A model generated the notes under the pieces. That model had not been told where the DNA came from. It made no database searches and saw only the letters and a list, made by a program, of their open reading frames with translations. From NCBI GenBank assembly GCA_000149265.1, contig CH003137.1:570165-634164 (forward strand): DNA of 64,000 bases, in the 5' to 3' direction. Below are positions 40,201 through 52,339 of this stretch, piece by piece. Every line of letters begins with the position of its first letter. Positions within the stretch are counted from its first letter, which is position 1. The stretch comes from Ciona savignyi (Eukaryota > Chordata > Ascidiacea > Phlebobranchia > Cionidae). A program made the position numbers and the translations under genes.

Positions 40201-43200
40201 CACATTTATGCTAAATACGTCAGCAAAACTATGACTGGCACTTCCAAGAAAATGTTTATGTCATAGAATGATAATACAATATAACCTAATGCTAGTTGAC
40301 AAAGTAATACCACAAATTATACCAGCAGTAATTATAAGGATTCCAACCAACAACAGCTTTGCATAAGATTGAATGGCATGTGAGCGCGAGACATTGTGCA
40401 TGAATTATTCAAACATTTTAGTGATGTTTTTAATACATCAACTCACATTTCCATTTACATATTATGGGCCTATATCTTGTTTTATACTACTGCCTTATAA
40501 GTTTCACAAGCATTTATTTTAACATAATTCTTTTTTTTTAAATTAACTATTTAAGCATTTTGTTTACTGGACAGAATTAATCTATTATGGGAAAAAGAAC
40601 TTTCAATTTGCAATGCCACTGGGATTAGATTACATAAAATAATTTATTCTTTGGAAACTAACCACAACAAAAACATGATAATTAATATAAAAAGACTGAT
40701 ACAGAAAAGTTAAACTAAATAGAACACCTAAAGTTGTTTAACACAGAGCGCCAGTGTGTTATTGGAGCTAAAATACTGAAAAGACAGTTGTTGGCTCACA
40801 TAGTTTCCAGTGTAAACAATTATGATTGACGGACACTGATCGATTACGTGTCTTGTAACAGATTTGTGCTCGAAAAATCAGTTTGTATCATCTTTGTTGA
40901 ACAATTCAATTATTGATTTTGACGTAGAGAACTGTGAAATTATTACACAGATACTTATCTCTGAAACGATACACCTGATGTACGTATTTTGTGGCTTAAA
41001 AACAAGATTTTTTTAAAGGTCTGATCCTTAAAAATGGTTAAAGAATTTCAGTTCAAAAGTTGAGTACAGCCAGGTAACAACAGCATCCTGTGTTGTGCTG
41101 CTGGAACAGAAGAGCCAACGCATATCATGATTTTATCACACATACGATGTCGGATTGGTAACAACCACACCTTATGATGTAATAGTATCAAGACAATGGC
41201 AGGTTTGTGCAATTGCAGGCATTGCAATGTGGGGGTGAGTCCCGCCATGTTGCGCCTGTTTAAAGGCGCGGCGTGTGTAAACAATCGGCATGTAGACACG
41301 ATGTGTACATCTCAGCGGCATAAGCCAAACCGAGTTACTTATAATCGAAAGCCACGAAGGAATTTCTGCATCTGCTCTGTGGTTTGGAAAAATTCCGCTG
41401 TACACATCTGTGCCACAGTACAACTAATAATTATCACATATTTTTGTACAAAAATAAGATCTAATTGCAGCCTCTTTTGCAACAGAGTATCATAAACATG
41501 CGTAACTAAATACATTAAAAACGTTACATCAGTCATAAAGATTATGAATCAATGTATCATTGCAATGAACAATGAGCAATGTGTCCAATCATTTAATTTA
41601 ACAGGCATTAAACAATAAAGTTGCAAAACAAAGATCAATGACGTGACATGCGCACAATATAATGTTTACAGCCGATGTATAAATATATAAACTAACTTTA
41701 CAAGTCAGTTTCGTATTAACCGTAAAATTGTAATGTGCTATTCTTGACTTTAAAACGACTGTTCCAGTTAAGCATAAAGCTTAGATGTCAATTTTTTTAT
41801 GTTTTTATGTCCATGATCACTGTGATATCAGTGTGACCTAATTGCAACCAGTTTAAAATATGGAAAACATTAATGTGGAAACATAACAAAATAAGCAACT
41901 TCAAATAGATAAACTGTACTTGTAAAACCACAAATTCGTCATAATGCAATTCAAGAGTCTTTTTAAGTAAAGTATAATTTGTATAATGCCATCCACTTTT
42001 TTATGAAGGGATGACATGCTATCCCTGCCGACTCGGGATTCATCGCCTATGACATGCATTAGAATTTACCTTTTTTGAGATTCGAACCAGCTTAATATCA
42101 TCTCCAATCGTTGAATAAAAGCCTTCACGATGTACTTCTTCCATGGAATATTTCCAGACAGAAATAAATCGAGTCCTTGAAATAAAACAAAGAACATTAA
42201 TATGCACGAGATACTAACCATTTAGTTGCTGGTGTTTTTGACAATACAAGGTAATTCATTATAATTGAAGGAGAAAGGTATCTTGCATTGCGAAAGCAAT
42301 ATTAACCCAAACAATCATGTTTATTTCTATTCATAGGGCTAAAGTGCCTGTAACCCACATCACATACAAACAAAAAAACATAGATGATCAATGATCATAT
42401 TTCGCATACCGGTCCCAGTTAAAGCATAACAACTTTTGCCCCGTTCCCAAATGCCATTTTTAATGAAATTTTGGTTTCTTTATTAAAAAATTTCATATGA
42501 AAGATTTTCAGAATACAGCAAAATGTGGAATAAGATTTGGACTGAGTCCTTATTTTATGATACATTTATTTTGTATATATTTTTGTACATACATATATTT
42601 AGTTTCGGCTGTAAATTTGTCAACGATAACCTAGAGCGTGTTGCTAACCATAGCATAATATTTTTTGTTACTAGTGTAAACATTACAGTGACTGATTACC
42701 TACATTTATAATAAATATAAATTTCTGAAAGAAAAACAAACAGTTGAGCACATTTAAATGGGTTTCAAAGTAGAATCATCACCAGGCAACAACAGAAATG
42801 ATCAATATAAGCATCGGCGACTACAGTAATATGTTCAACTACATTATCATCTGGATCTATGTGTTTGAACAATATGGACCTTTTGGTAAAGGAAATGAAT
42901 GTTGTACACTCGTACTTTATTACATATAGTTAAAGGCACACATAATTGATTTCACTTTCCAAAAAAATCTGTTATTGATGTGTCTATTGGGTGATGCAAT
43001 CTGCTTTGTGGTGTATCTTTAATTTAAAGTGTATATATATATATATCGGTACCTTCGGTAATTCTGTCTTTTGATAAAGATCTGCCGTACTTCTTATCAT
43101 AGAATATTGCTTCATTAGGTGAAGGACCTGACACCTGAATACAAATTTATTATGTAACTGTAAACATCATAATTGGGTATTATTATGTCACCTCTGAAGT

Positions 43201-46200
43201 GTAATTCTCATATAACTTAATATATAGCCAGCAAATAAAGTGTGCAAAGTTGGAAAGGTTGATTTACAATTGGAAAAATACAAAAGAGGGAAAGGTATTG
43301 AAGTCCACAGGTCTCCTTTGACACTGGACCTTGACTAAATATTAGCATAGATAACATTGATATTTAAACAGTGGATTAACTAAAGGGAGAATGGTGGCGG
43401 AATAATAGAATTTGTACAAGGTGAGGTGAGGAAACTTTTCAATTCTGACATTCCTATTGCTTACACATCCATTAAGGCAACCGCTAGCTAAAAAGTGATA
43501 GAAGCAAGACCAGTCGCTATCTAGTAAACTGTGTCCTTTTCAAGCCATGTAGCTGTCATTGCCTAACCCCTTAGTGTAACATAGGTTAAACAAAAACTGT
43601 ACCAGTGTCTTCAATATAATAAATGCACTGTAATGGCCACAATACCCTGACAGTCAGCATGAGGAAAACTACCCATCTTACAAAGTAAGACAGGTAGTCT
43701 GTTTTTTGCAATTTGCCAAGAATATCTTTTAACTCCTAACATGGGCTCTATATCAAATCTTACTCTCATTCCAAGTAGTTGAAATCCCAAATCATACAAG
43801 GGCGGGTACTTGGCACTTTCAATCGCACGTTTCTCCTGGTTTGCTTCAGGGTCATATGAAACACGCCCGATTTTGATGTCTAGAATGGAAGGGTTGCGAA
43901 ATCTCCTGCAAGCATCTTCGAGCTTCATGTACGAATCTGAGAAGATTAATTCCGATATGTTTATACCATGTCACTATACACACAAAAAATGGGCCTTGTC
44001 ACTCACAATAAAAAAATAGATATATTAGATTTTTAATTTTAATTTAGCCTTTTAATTCAATTTATAACCTTAGTACAAACCATTTGGCAACCTTAGTACA
44101 TACAAATTTATAACCTTAGTACAAACCATTAGGTCTGGTGAAACAAAAAATATTCAACTCAACAATAATATATACAAACGTACAAGTAGGGACGGTGGTT
44201 CCCCCATCACCCACGGAAGACGCAGGAGGGGTCCACACACCCAGTAACTTGGGGAGGAATGGTTGGAGGGTGAGAAGCACAGGGTCGTCGCACTCTGGAT
44301 CGAATATCTTCTGATAAAATCCAACTTCACGTTTACCCCTGGGGGGTGGCTGTACAGGCTTTAGTATGGAGCCATCCATATGTTGGAGCATGCCTGCAAC
44401 ATAAGGAATTGCCTTTGGTATGGAAATGTTGTATACTATGAAAGGACATTTTTGTTGACAAATCTAATAGGGGGGGAATAGACATAACAAATTTAAAAGG
44501 AAAATGAGGTTGTTGGTAAATTGACATGTTGTCAGGTGAGGATTTATAAAGATATTGCAGCGTCAAAAAAATGGTGGGTTTTATTTTATAAATACAATGA
44601 AATATGATCTGAGCCAGGTTAAACTAGTAAAGTACCATACCATACAAATACAGTACCATGAAACAGAATTTGACACAACGGCTTACACAGACAATTAAAT
44701 TAGCTTTATAAACAGTAAAAATGGAATTGGCATGAATTTTGTGGTAAATCAAGTCCAAGTAGCTTCCTTTATCTTTCAAGACATCAACCTACGCACACTT
44801 CCATCCACACAGATGGTAGCCTATTATTAGAGTATTAATCAACACCTATTTACACATCACTGTTAATATACCAAACACCACTGAATGGCATTTGTGTGTC
44901 ATACGGTTATTAAGGTTTATAAAGTAACATCTGTCATCACACCACATTTCAGCAAGTTGGTTCAGAACTATAGTTAAACCAGTCCACAGATGAACTAAAA
45001 TATAAAAAAGCAAGTTTAAAGGTTTGTTGTATACACTGGACAACCGGAACGCTAGTTTTAACATATTTTTACATAAACCGTATCCGTTCACAATAAGCTG
45101 GAAAATAAGACAATGGGTGTTTGTAAAATAGACGGTTTTGTAAAACATATTTTGGGCTCGGCTTATGGGGACATTTATACATACACAAATTAAAACTTTA
45201 TAAACAATTCTTTGAGCTAATAACTTTGTAGTTACCAAGATGGACTTGTTGGACATTGGGTGACTTATTTGCCGCAATCGAGACCAAAAATTAAAACATG
45301 ATACTTCAAGGCCAAAAAATGTTCTTAAATGCAGTTAAACTGCAATGCTCACTTGACTTTATATGCAGCAAGTTACATGGCGACAAACGGACATGTATGG
45401 TGGACCAACTGTACAAAATATGATGACTAAATAAGGTGAGTATGAATGCATTGGAGTATGCACACCAGGAAGTTATAAAGGATCACAAGAGTGTCATATC
45501 TCACTCCACTTGTAAAACAGTGAGATTTCCTGTTTGTCCAATTTTCTTTTCCTAACTTAGTAGTAAGTTTTATACCGATATTTATTGTGCAATGGATTAC
45601 AGGATACCGGTACTCTAAGAGCTTAACTCAGTGGTTTGTTAATCTGAAAGTGTTTTGAAATAGAAATTACAATGCAGTTATCGTAAATACATCAGTATGT
45701 GTAGTTGTGGCCAGAAAGTTAATAATTCATCTACTTTAAATATTGCACATGTGAAATACAGCGCTGGTAATCTGGTATATTTAGAACATACCAGTATGTT
45801 AAAACAATGTCCTTTTAATTATAGATGAGTACCACTAAAACAAATCAGTATGGTCACATGATATGTAGATTATGTACAATTTGGGATGATATAAACACAT
45901 CTATATATATATATATAACATTTATAAAACTCACTACAAGAAAATGTAATGTTCCAAAAACATTCAAAAATACTACCTTAATAAAACAGGTACACAAAAT
46001 AAGAAAAGTTATGGAAAAAGTAACTGGGTGGGTCCAAAAAGAGATTTATGCAGTTTATATTTGAAGGTAACTGTTTGTAAAAGTGACCGGTTTTATGATT
46101 CTTATTCATTTTCATCAAGGTGTCGGGGGTTGAAGGTCATAACCAGACGGATGTTGTATTTTTAAATCTCCATTTTTTAATTAACAAAAATATACAATAG

Positions 46201-47174
46201 GCCTACAACGTATATCAGTACAAGGCTTTAACACATTCATAGATAGAGATTTGTTTAGGCTTTGTTAAATTACAATTAATTTTAATTATATTTTACACAT
46301 TTTTATCTAGTCTATTTAATATTGTTTTTTTTTTCATTTTCATTGCATCATGAAAATAAAAATATTTTTAGTTTAGAAAATATTAGTTTCAGTTTTTTTT
46401 ATAAATCTTCATTCCAATATGAAATTAAAACTATTTAGGTATAAAAAGGACACACCAGTACAATATTTACACCCACCCTGCTATATCATAATATGCAACT
46501 CAGCACATTACACATCAACAAACTTATTATTTTTGATCCGATTTGACTACCAGTACATTATGCAAAGTAATTGTCCAATATCACAAACATTTTTAAATGT
46601 CGATATAAAACTTACCAATACCGAGTCGTCCCTGCCCATAGCGATGGCCTGCTACCTGGTGGGTAAGTGGACGGCATCCTCGTGGCAATGGAGGGTTTGT
46701 ACACCCAGCCCCATCATTTGCTGACCCCACTTCAGTTTCTGAAATGTTCATTACTTCAGTTAATATATAAATACAATAATATTTTTGCTCTCTAGTGTTT
46801 TTTGTCTCAAAATATTTTGTAGTTTGATAAATGATATTGAATCAAATATGGTATCGTAATTAAAAATTACAAACAATAGAACTGCACAATCGCAATTGTT
46901 TAACCATCATCTATAAAGTTCTTATTTTTAAGGTTTAGATAGAAAATCTATACATAAATTTAAACTTCAGAAATAGTAAAGAATAATAACCCAAGACATC
47001 TGTATTCTTTTGCAGCAGGTTTATCATTGTAGACCACAAGTCTGTTCTGTCACCTCCATTAAATGAAAGCACACCATGCATCGGTTTATATAACATCCAC
47101 CCACCACTTTTTTCAGCCTCATCTGATGTTCTTTTTCTCTCTCCTGTCCTCAACTGTGGCAGGACCTTCGACAT
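34244..47174 (-). CDS. IPMK: Inositol polyphosphate multikinase
   Basis: Kinase of the IPK superfamily; IPMK is known to phosphorylate inositol phosphates toward IP5 and to make PIP3. Minus-strand exons in order: 47105-47174, 46616-46738, 44184-44393, 43764-43936, 43053-43134, 42070-42175, 37945-38135, 35741-35845, 35450-35522, 35025-35165, 34244-34352; 1383 nt, 460 aa, all phases agree. Start is the ATG at 47174. Visible signatures: HQVAGH then MLQHMDGSILKPVQPPPRG (about 66-84; Lys76 is the expected ATP-binding lysine), LPKLLGVW, the inositol-phosphate motif PSILDIKIG (150-158), FYSSSLLLIYEG (258-269) and VRMIDFAHVF with catalytic/metal Asp428. A hydrophilic insert of about 145 residues, rich in Ser, Glu and Asp, separates the SSLL and IDF motifs. 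Human IPMK is 416 aa. IP6K was considered, but the QPPPRG and LGVW blocks and the C-terminus fit IPMK better. The junctions around the 35.0-35.9 kb linker exons are least certain. Confidence 0.93.
36522..37025. mobile_element. pogo/Tigger-like MITE in an IPMK intron
   Basis: Ends are inverted repeats: the left starts caataggcgccgcttattat and the right, reversed, reads cagtaggtggcgcttaatat, both followed by gacca. TA dinucleotides flank both sides (36520-36521 and 37026-37027), as expected for Tc1/mariner-pogo elements, whose ends often begin CAG. The 504-bp body has no transposase frame, and the gcttattatgacc word recurs inside the left end. It is a nonautonomous element within the intron 36 kb region of IPMK. 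Confidence 0.75.
38136..42069 (-). other. IPMK intron 6 (3.9 kb), AT-rich
   Basis: Lies between the exons at 42070-42175 and 37945-38135. Holds a SINE-A remnant at 38805-38999 and otherwise only AT-rich sequence. The overlapping open frames at 41048-41536 on both strands show no family similarity. Confidence 0.5.
38805..38999 (+). repeat. SINE-A copy in IPMK intron
   Basis: Contains ggtttgaaactggttgcaaa, tttccctggataaggcaatc, cccagtggattaatgggttt and gcggataaacataatta, in the same order as the intact element at 59393-59684, though diverged and without the tRNA-like A box. Confidence 0.65.
44060..44140. repeat. Short direct repeats in an IPMK intron
   Basis: Three copies of a unit around aaccttagtacaaaccatt occur within about 80 bp, with the first and third nearly identical over 20 bp. 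They lie between the 44184-44393 and 43764-43936 exons. Confidence 0.6.
44394..46615 (-). other. IPMK intron 2 (2.2 kb)
   Basis: AT-rich, with a (TA)n run near 45902. A 143-codon minus frame at 44846-45277 exists but has no recognisable motif, and no splice-consistent exon was found. Confidence 0.4.
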
Positions 47175-49111
47175 AACACAGAAACCAAGCTTACAGCTTA
47201 CGCTTTACTATCAGATCTATTTTGTAGCTCAAGTTTTTCTAAAAAACAATAAGTAGAGGTGTTCATGTAACCCAGTTATTTAATATCATACCCTATAATT
47301 TCAATAGGTATAGCCGGTGGACCATTTAAAAATTGTTAAAACTGAACATATTACTTAAATACAACGATCTCTGAAATAACTTCATTTAGCTAAAATCACC
47401 AGTCCAATGCTAATTTTGTTTTCAACCAAGCTTTTTTTTAACCAAATGGGTGTAATATATATGTAACTGTCATAGCCAATGTTAGACGTGCTGCCTGCGT
47501 GATCAGACACATGATCGCTGACGAGCTCAGCCTATCTAGATTAAACCGGTCTTGCACAATAACAACTCGAGCACGCCCATTCTGTCGGCATCCACTGTTG
47601 ATCCGTGACGTAATGTATTTACCATCATTCAAGCGTAGCGTAGTAACGTGATTGCGGCGGTCAGTGTTTCCAGTCAAGTTTTGAATTGACAAAAAAATAT
47701 TCAAATGAGTTTTAACCGGTAACAATATTGGAAAACATATTGTGTTTTTTTCGACATATCTCGACATTAAATTCCAGTTGTTTTAACAAAGTATGTTTTA
47801 GTTTATGAATTGATGCATTTTCCCCTGTACCGCTACGCCCGAAAAGATTAACCCTATAAGCTATCTACCTAAAGTTAAGCGACTGTACTACAAAATTAAG
47901 GTACTGTATTCGGAAGAATTATACGTAAAACGACTACAGATAACAAAGATCATTGTCCACATTTTATAAATCGTATTTAAATTCTGACTTATTAAAAGCT
48001 GCGTCGGTAAACATGCAGGATGGCTAGCAAGGCGGAGCAATGGTGATTTGTGTATCATAAGCAGAGCAACGAGAGGACAACACTTATACGCAATGGCGTG
48101 GGTGAATTCGGCGATGTGTTACGGTTATTTCATTTTTATTCGAACTATACAATTCAATTTTCCTGTTTAAGTGTACGTCACAAATTAATACGGACCAAAC
48201 GAATCTTAGATGCGCTTTGTTGAAAAGTGACTTTAGAATAACGAAAATACTGCGATGTCATAAAATATTCGCAACCACAATTGCTGGGTGGTTAGAGACC
48301 AGTAAATATGGAAATTGATTTCATGCAGATTGGTCTGGAAAAACTGAACCGGATTTCTGATTAAATGAAGGCGGTCACAGAAGGCGGAATAAAAACGACA
48401 CATCGGATTGGATAGCCTGTATACACACTCTTCGTAAATATTTAACCATAATTAAATAAACGTTGTGTATGCTTGTGCCTCCAACGTATGGACACAAATA
48501 AAAAAAAGTTAAGATCACAACTTGGCTCTTATGCGGCTGAATTTGGCACCTTAGAAAGGAAGCAACAAAACCTTTAAGAAGGGTGTTCCTCGCTGTGTTA
48601 CCTCTAGGTGTTGACAGTCCGTAGCTAGGTGCGTCTGTTTGCACGTAATGCAAAATAAAGTTCTATACGATATCTTTGCAGTCCGGCCGTAAACCAAAAT
48701 TGCCTGGACAAGATTGTAAAACAAACGATCTAAAACTAGACGTTTAATTGGCTTAATCCGTATAGAACTAAGTTGTTTTAAAATGGTACGAAATGGTTAA
48801 AATAGGTCTTAATGCAACACCAACCATGCGTTCAAACGCAGTAAAAAAGCCATATCGGCGAACGGTTCGAGACAGGCAGCATAGACAGTTATGTAAAGAA
48901 AGTTGTAGGCTAGCTTTGCATTGTGAATCGAGGTCAACATAGCATTTTTCAGAACCATAGAGAAACACAATACTATATTTACTGCTGTTTCATTAGCTTT
49001 TAAAAAGAATCCGTAAAAGTTGATGCAATGCAAAAATCCAGTAAGACCTTATTCATATTTTCATCAATGTGCAAGTTTAGCATGAAATCAAATATTTTAA
49101 TTACAACCCAG
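47175..49111. other. Divergent spacer between IPMK and the aquaporin
   Basis: Should hold promoters and 5'UTRs of both genes. A GC-richer patch lies at about 47480-47680, close to the IPMK start. A minus frame at 47438-47767 (109 codons) shows no known family. The first aquaporin exon, if one precedes 49112, was not found. Confidence 0.35.
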
Positions 49112-51590
49112 CTATCAAGCCGTCGTGGAGAAGGCGGCTGTCATCAGCTATACGGATCAAAAACGTCTTGATTAGAGAAATGTTGGCGGAATTTTTCGGC
49201 ACATTTATACTACTGGTAGATATTTTTATGCATTTTAAATCTAATAACCTTTAACAGCGTCAAAACTAATATAATTTCACTAATTTCAATCCGTATCTGC
49301 TTAAGTAACTGCCTGTTCATAGGGAATAAGATAAATAAATTATTCTACTTTTGTGTGTTACTATATGTCGGTAACCCAATTCGTTTTATGTTTGATTATC
49401 ATGGTAACTGCGTAGTCTGTAAACCACACAACCATAATTAATTTAGGGTTATGCACCATAAACTTAATGTATAGAGCAGTAAAAAGATTGGCAACTACCT
49501 TAATTAATTTTGCAAAAATATTATCTTATGATACCTTATATATAGTGTTAAAACGAACCTGTTATTAGTTTAACTTGGTAAAGTATGTCAATATATATTT
49601 TATTTATATGAAATAACAACCTTGCACCAAAAGTTCTATTCTCACTTCGTTTAAGTACATGCGCAAATAACCTTAAAAAAATACAACGGTGTTTTATTTA
49701 TAAAATATTCAATTCTTGCAGGTTTTCGGAAATGGGGCTGTTGCCCAAAAAGTGCTAAGCAGAGAAACTTTAGGCACTACACTGTCGATAAACTGGGCAT
49801 ACGGTTTGGGCGTTACAATGGCAATTTATGTAACTGGCAAAGTATCAGGTGAGCTTCAAAATATTTTGCGATATCTATAACAACATGTAATACAACGTTA
49901 GAAGATAGTGACGTAAAATTATAGAACGAAAGTTGTAAACAACCGAATGAACACGCGACAGCGATACCACTGACAACAAAGATAGTTTTTGTTTTACGTC
50001 ATTCTTCTAGTTTTACAGTTTACACTACGCAGCAGAGTAGTAGAAACGTTTGAAGTCTGAACACAAAGAACGAAGCTTTCGCACATTCCGCGGTGTAAAA
50101 TGATACAGACACTATTTGTTTAGGTAATTCCCATTTTAACATTCTTTATGCAGGAGCGCACATTAATCCTGCTGTCTCCGTCGCTTTATGTGCATTTGGA
50201 AAACTTCCTCTGTACAAACTTCCTTGCTATGTAATTTCCCAGGTCTTTGGTGGTTTCGTATCGGGTGCCGCTGTTTATTCGGTTTATTACGGTAAGTTTA
50301 GGTATGCCGGCCATATTCTCAAGGGATTGGACATACTTATCTTTAGTTTAAAATATATGAAGTTTTATTTAAGTTTTCAAATACTACTATTTTTAAAGTT
50401 TAAATCTTTTTCTTTTATTTAAATAGAAAAACACAAGTTAACATACTTTATACCACCAATTGTAGATGCAATAAACGAATTCGACGGTGGTAAACGTTAT
50501 GTTCTGGGACCAAACGGCACTGGCGGGATATTTGCTACATACCCACAAGATTACCTTTCACTTGGAAGCGGTTTGTGGGATCAGGTGAATTAAAAACAAA
50601 CTTTTTACCTGTAAATATATGCTCGTAATAATATTTTTTTTTTAGGTGTTCGGAACAGCTCTACTTGTTGGAATTATCTTCGCTGTAACGGATGACAAAA
50701 ATAATACAATTGCTGATGGTTTAACTCCCATTATTATAGGACTACTGGTATTTATTTTAGGTACGCTACTAATTCCAGCTTCTACAATGAATAAGGAGTG
50801 TGTGTTAAACTTCTACTATCGCCTGCAGGAACTTCATTTGGACTGAACTGCGGATATGCTATCAATCCTGCGCGAGATTTAGGGCCGAGGTTGTTTACTT
50901 TTGCCGCTGGGTGGGGCACAGAAGTTTTTACGTAAGTTTTACCATACATGACAGCCAACTATAAGCCAATGGCAGGCTTCGAAAACTGTAACCAAAATAC
51001 AATGCTGTATGCGGCTGTGCGTGTTCGTTTGTAATGCATCAAACGAATGCAATATTATAACTAAATAGGAAAATCCAACGACATACTTATTATTTCTGTC
51101 GCGTAGTGTAAATGTTACAAAACGGCGATCACACAAGTTCTGATTTAATCCCGGACTCGACCAGTTGTAACCCAGACAAGTTAATAAAGCCAGTTAATTG
51201 AAGCAAGTGGTTTATAAATAAAAGGAGAATGAACACAGTGTAACAGCTGCAGCAAAATGTATATATGAGCACATGACTTGTTTAATATATCACCCGTCGC
51301 TGCTTTACCTTTATATTTATGTGTGTATCGAACGTTTACGTTTTAATCTAACCGAACTAACAGAAATTGTTTTTCTAATACCCAGGGAGCCAAATGGAAT
51401 GTCATGGTGGTGGGTTCCAATTGTTGGACCTATTCTCGGGGGGCTAACAGGCGCAGTCATATACAAGTTATTTGTGGGCACTCATTTTCCACCAGATGAT
51501 GATGACATTTTGGATGACGATGACTTGGAAAACTACCCACAAACTTCCAACAATCGGGCGAAGTTGTGTAAAGGTATAACGAAACTGTAA
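49112..51590 (+). CDS. Aquaglyceroporin (AQP3/7/9/10-type), N-terminus incomplete
   Basis: Membrane channel of the MIP family. Exons: 49112-49215, 49722-49848, 50154-50291, 50466-50584, 50646-50760, 50829-50931, 51386-51590, in continuous phase to TAA. The two NPA motifs are in HINPAV (exon 3) and [11 protein letters not shown] (exon 6); Asp after the second NPA and the long [13 protein letters not shown] loop are typical of glycerol-conducting members. Six membrane segments are visible. The C-terminus is acidic ([12 protein letters not shown]). The first exon is preceded by an acceptor (cccag at 49107-49111) and has no ATG in frame except at 49180 (MLAEFFGTF), which would leave an unusually short N-terminus (280 aa total), so an upstream coding exon is likely. 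Divergent from IPMK and convergent with the RRM gene. A possible AATAAA lies near 51824. Confidence 0.92.
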
Positions 51591-51902
51591 TTGAACTAAC
51601 CAGATTTCAACGCCGTATTTTTGGTGACCTTCGTGAAAAAGGACTATTATCAAAGCATGGTTTATTAAACGAACAAAACCTGTTATAATACAGTTGTTTA
51701 AATTGTGTGAAGTATCAAACATGAACCTAGGTGCCATATGTCTTCCTTTGTGTGTTCGATCTCAGGTAAGCAGCTGAGAGTCGAAGCCTTCTTCCGTGAA
51801 AATAGAAACTGTACTAAATTAAAAATAAAGCTTAGAAATACACCTCACTAGCTAAATCTAAAGCAGCAGATCTAAAACCAATTTTCAAACTGTGTTACAT
51901 AC

Positions 51903-52247
51903 CCTTTTGCTGAGCAAGACGTGTGCTGTTTCCTCGCGCTCAAATGTAATAAAACCATACGCACTTCTTGAACCATCTCTTATAATGTTGATTTCTAATA
52001 TATTTCCGTAGACCTTTCAGATAACAAGTTCTATTATTCTAAGGTCAGATTTATACTTTAACTAATAAGCACAAATTACTGAGAGTATCACATATATGTG
52101 TATTATTGTATATTGCCAACATGCCAATATACTTACAGAAAACACTTGGGCTAGGTCGCCTTCTCTCATATCTGGACCAAATCCACCAATAAATATACGC
52201 CGTGGTATTGCTTCAGTGCTAAACGATTGATACAGAACAGTTTCCAT
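51903..52247 (-). CDS. RRM protein, DAZ/Boule-like, partial model
   Basis: Two exons, 52137-52247 and 51903-52013, join in phase 0 and encode most of an RNA recognition motif: RRIFIGGFGPDM gives RNP2 and SAYGFITFEREETA gives RNP1, with YGNILEINIIRDG between. This pattern resembles the DAZ/Boule germ-cell family, but the assignment rests only on the RRM. The ATG at 52247 is a plausible start, though the frame stays open upstream and an earlier exon is possible. Downstream an acceptor near 51800 would add a short tail ending near 51700, overlapping the aquaporin 3' region; this is weak. As it stands the fold lacks its last strand, so the gene is incompletely modelled or decayed. Confidence 0.65.
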
Positions 52248-52339
52248 AGTAAAACAAGAATAACTTACCAGATCAAGTAAACCACTTCGGTGCAGAATAA
52301 CCAGATAACGCAAAAGCACAATTTTCAAACTCTAACCAT

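Noticed and set aside
41048-41536. Overlapping open frames on both strands
   Set aside because: Several frames open at once with no motif, inside an IPMK intron; typical of chance.
44846-45277. 143-codon minus-strand frame in IPMK intron 2
   Set aside because: AT-rich, low-complexity translation; the exons on both sides join in phase without it.
47438-47767. 109-codon minus-strand frame near the IPMK start
   Set aside because: The GC-richer patch is better explained as promoter or 5' region; no family similarity and no phase link to the first IPMK exon.
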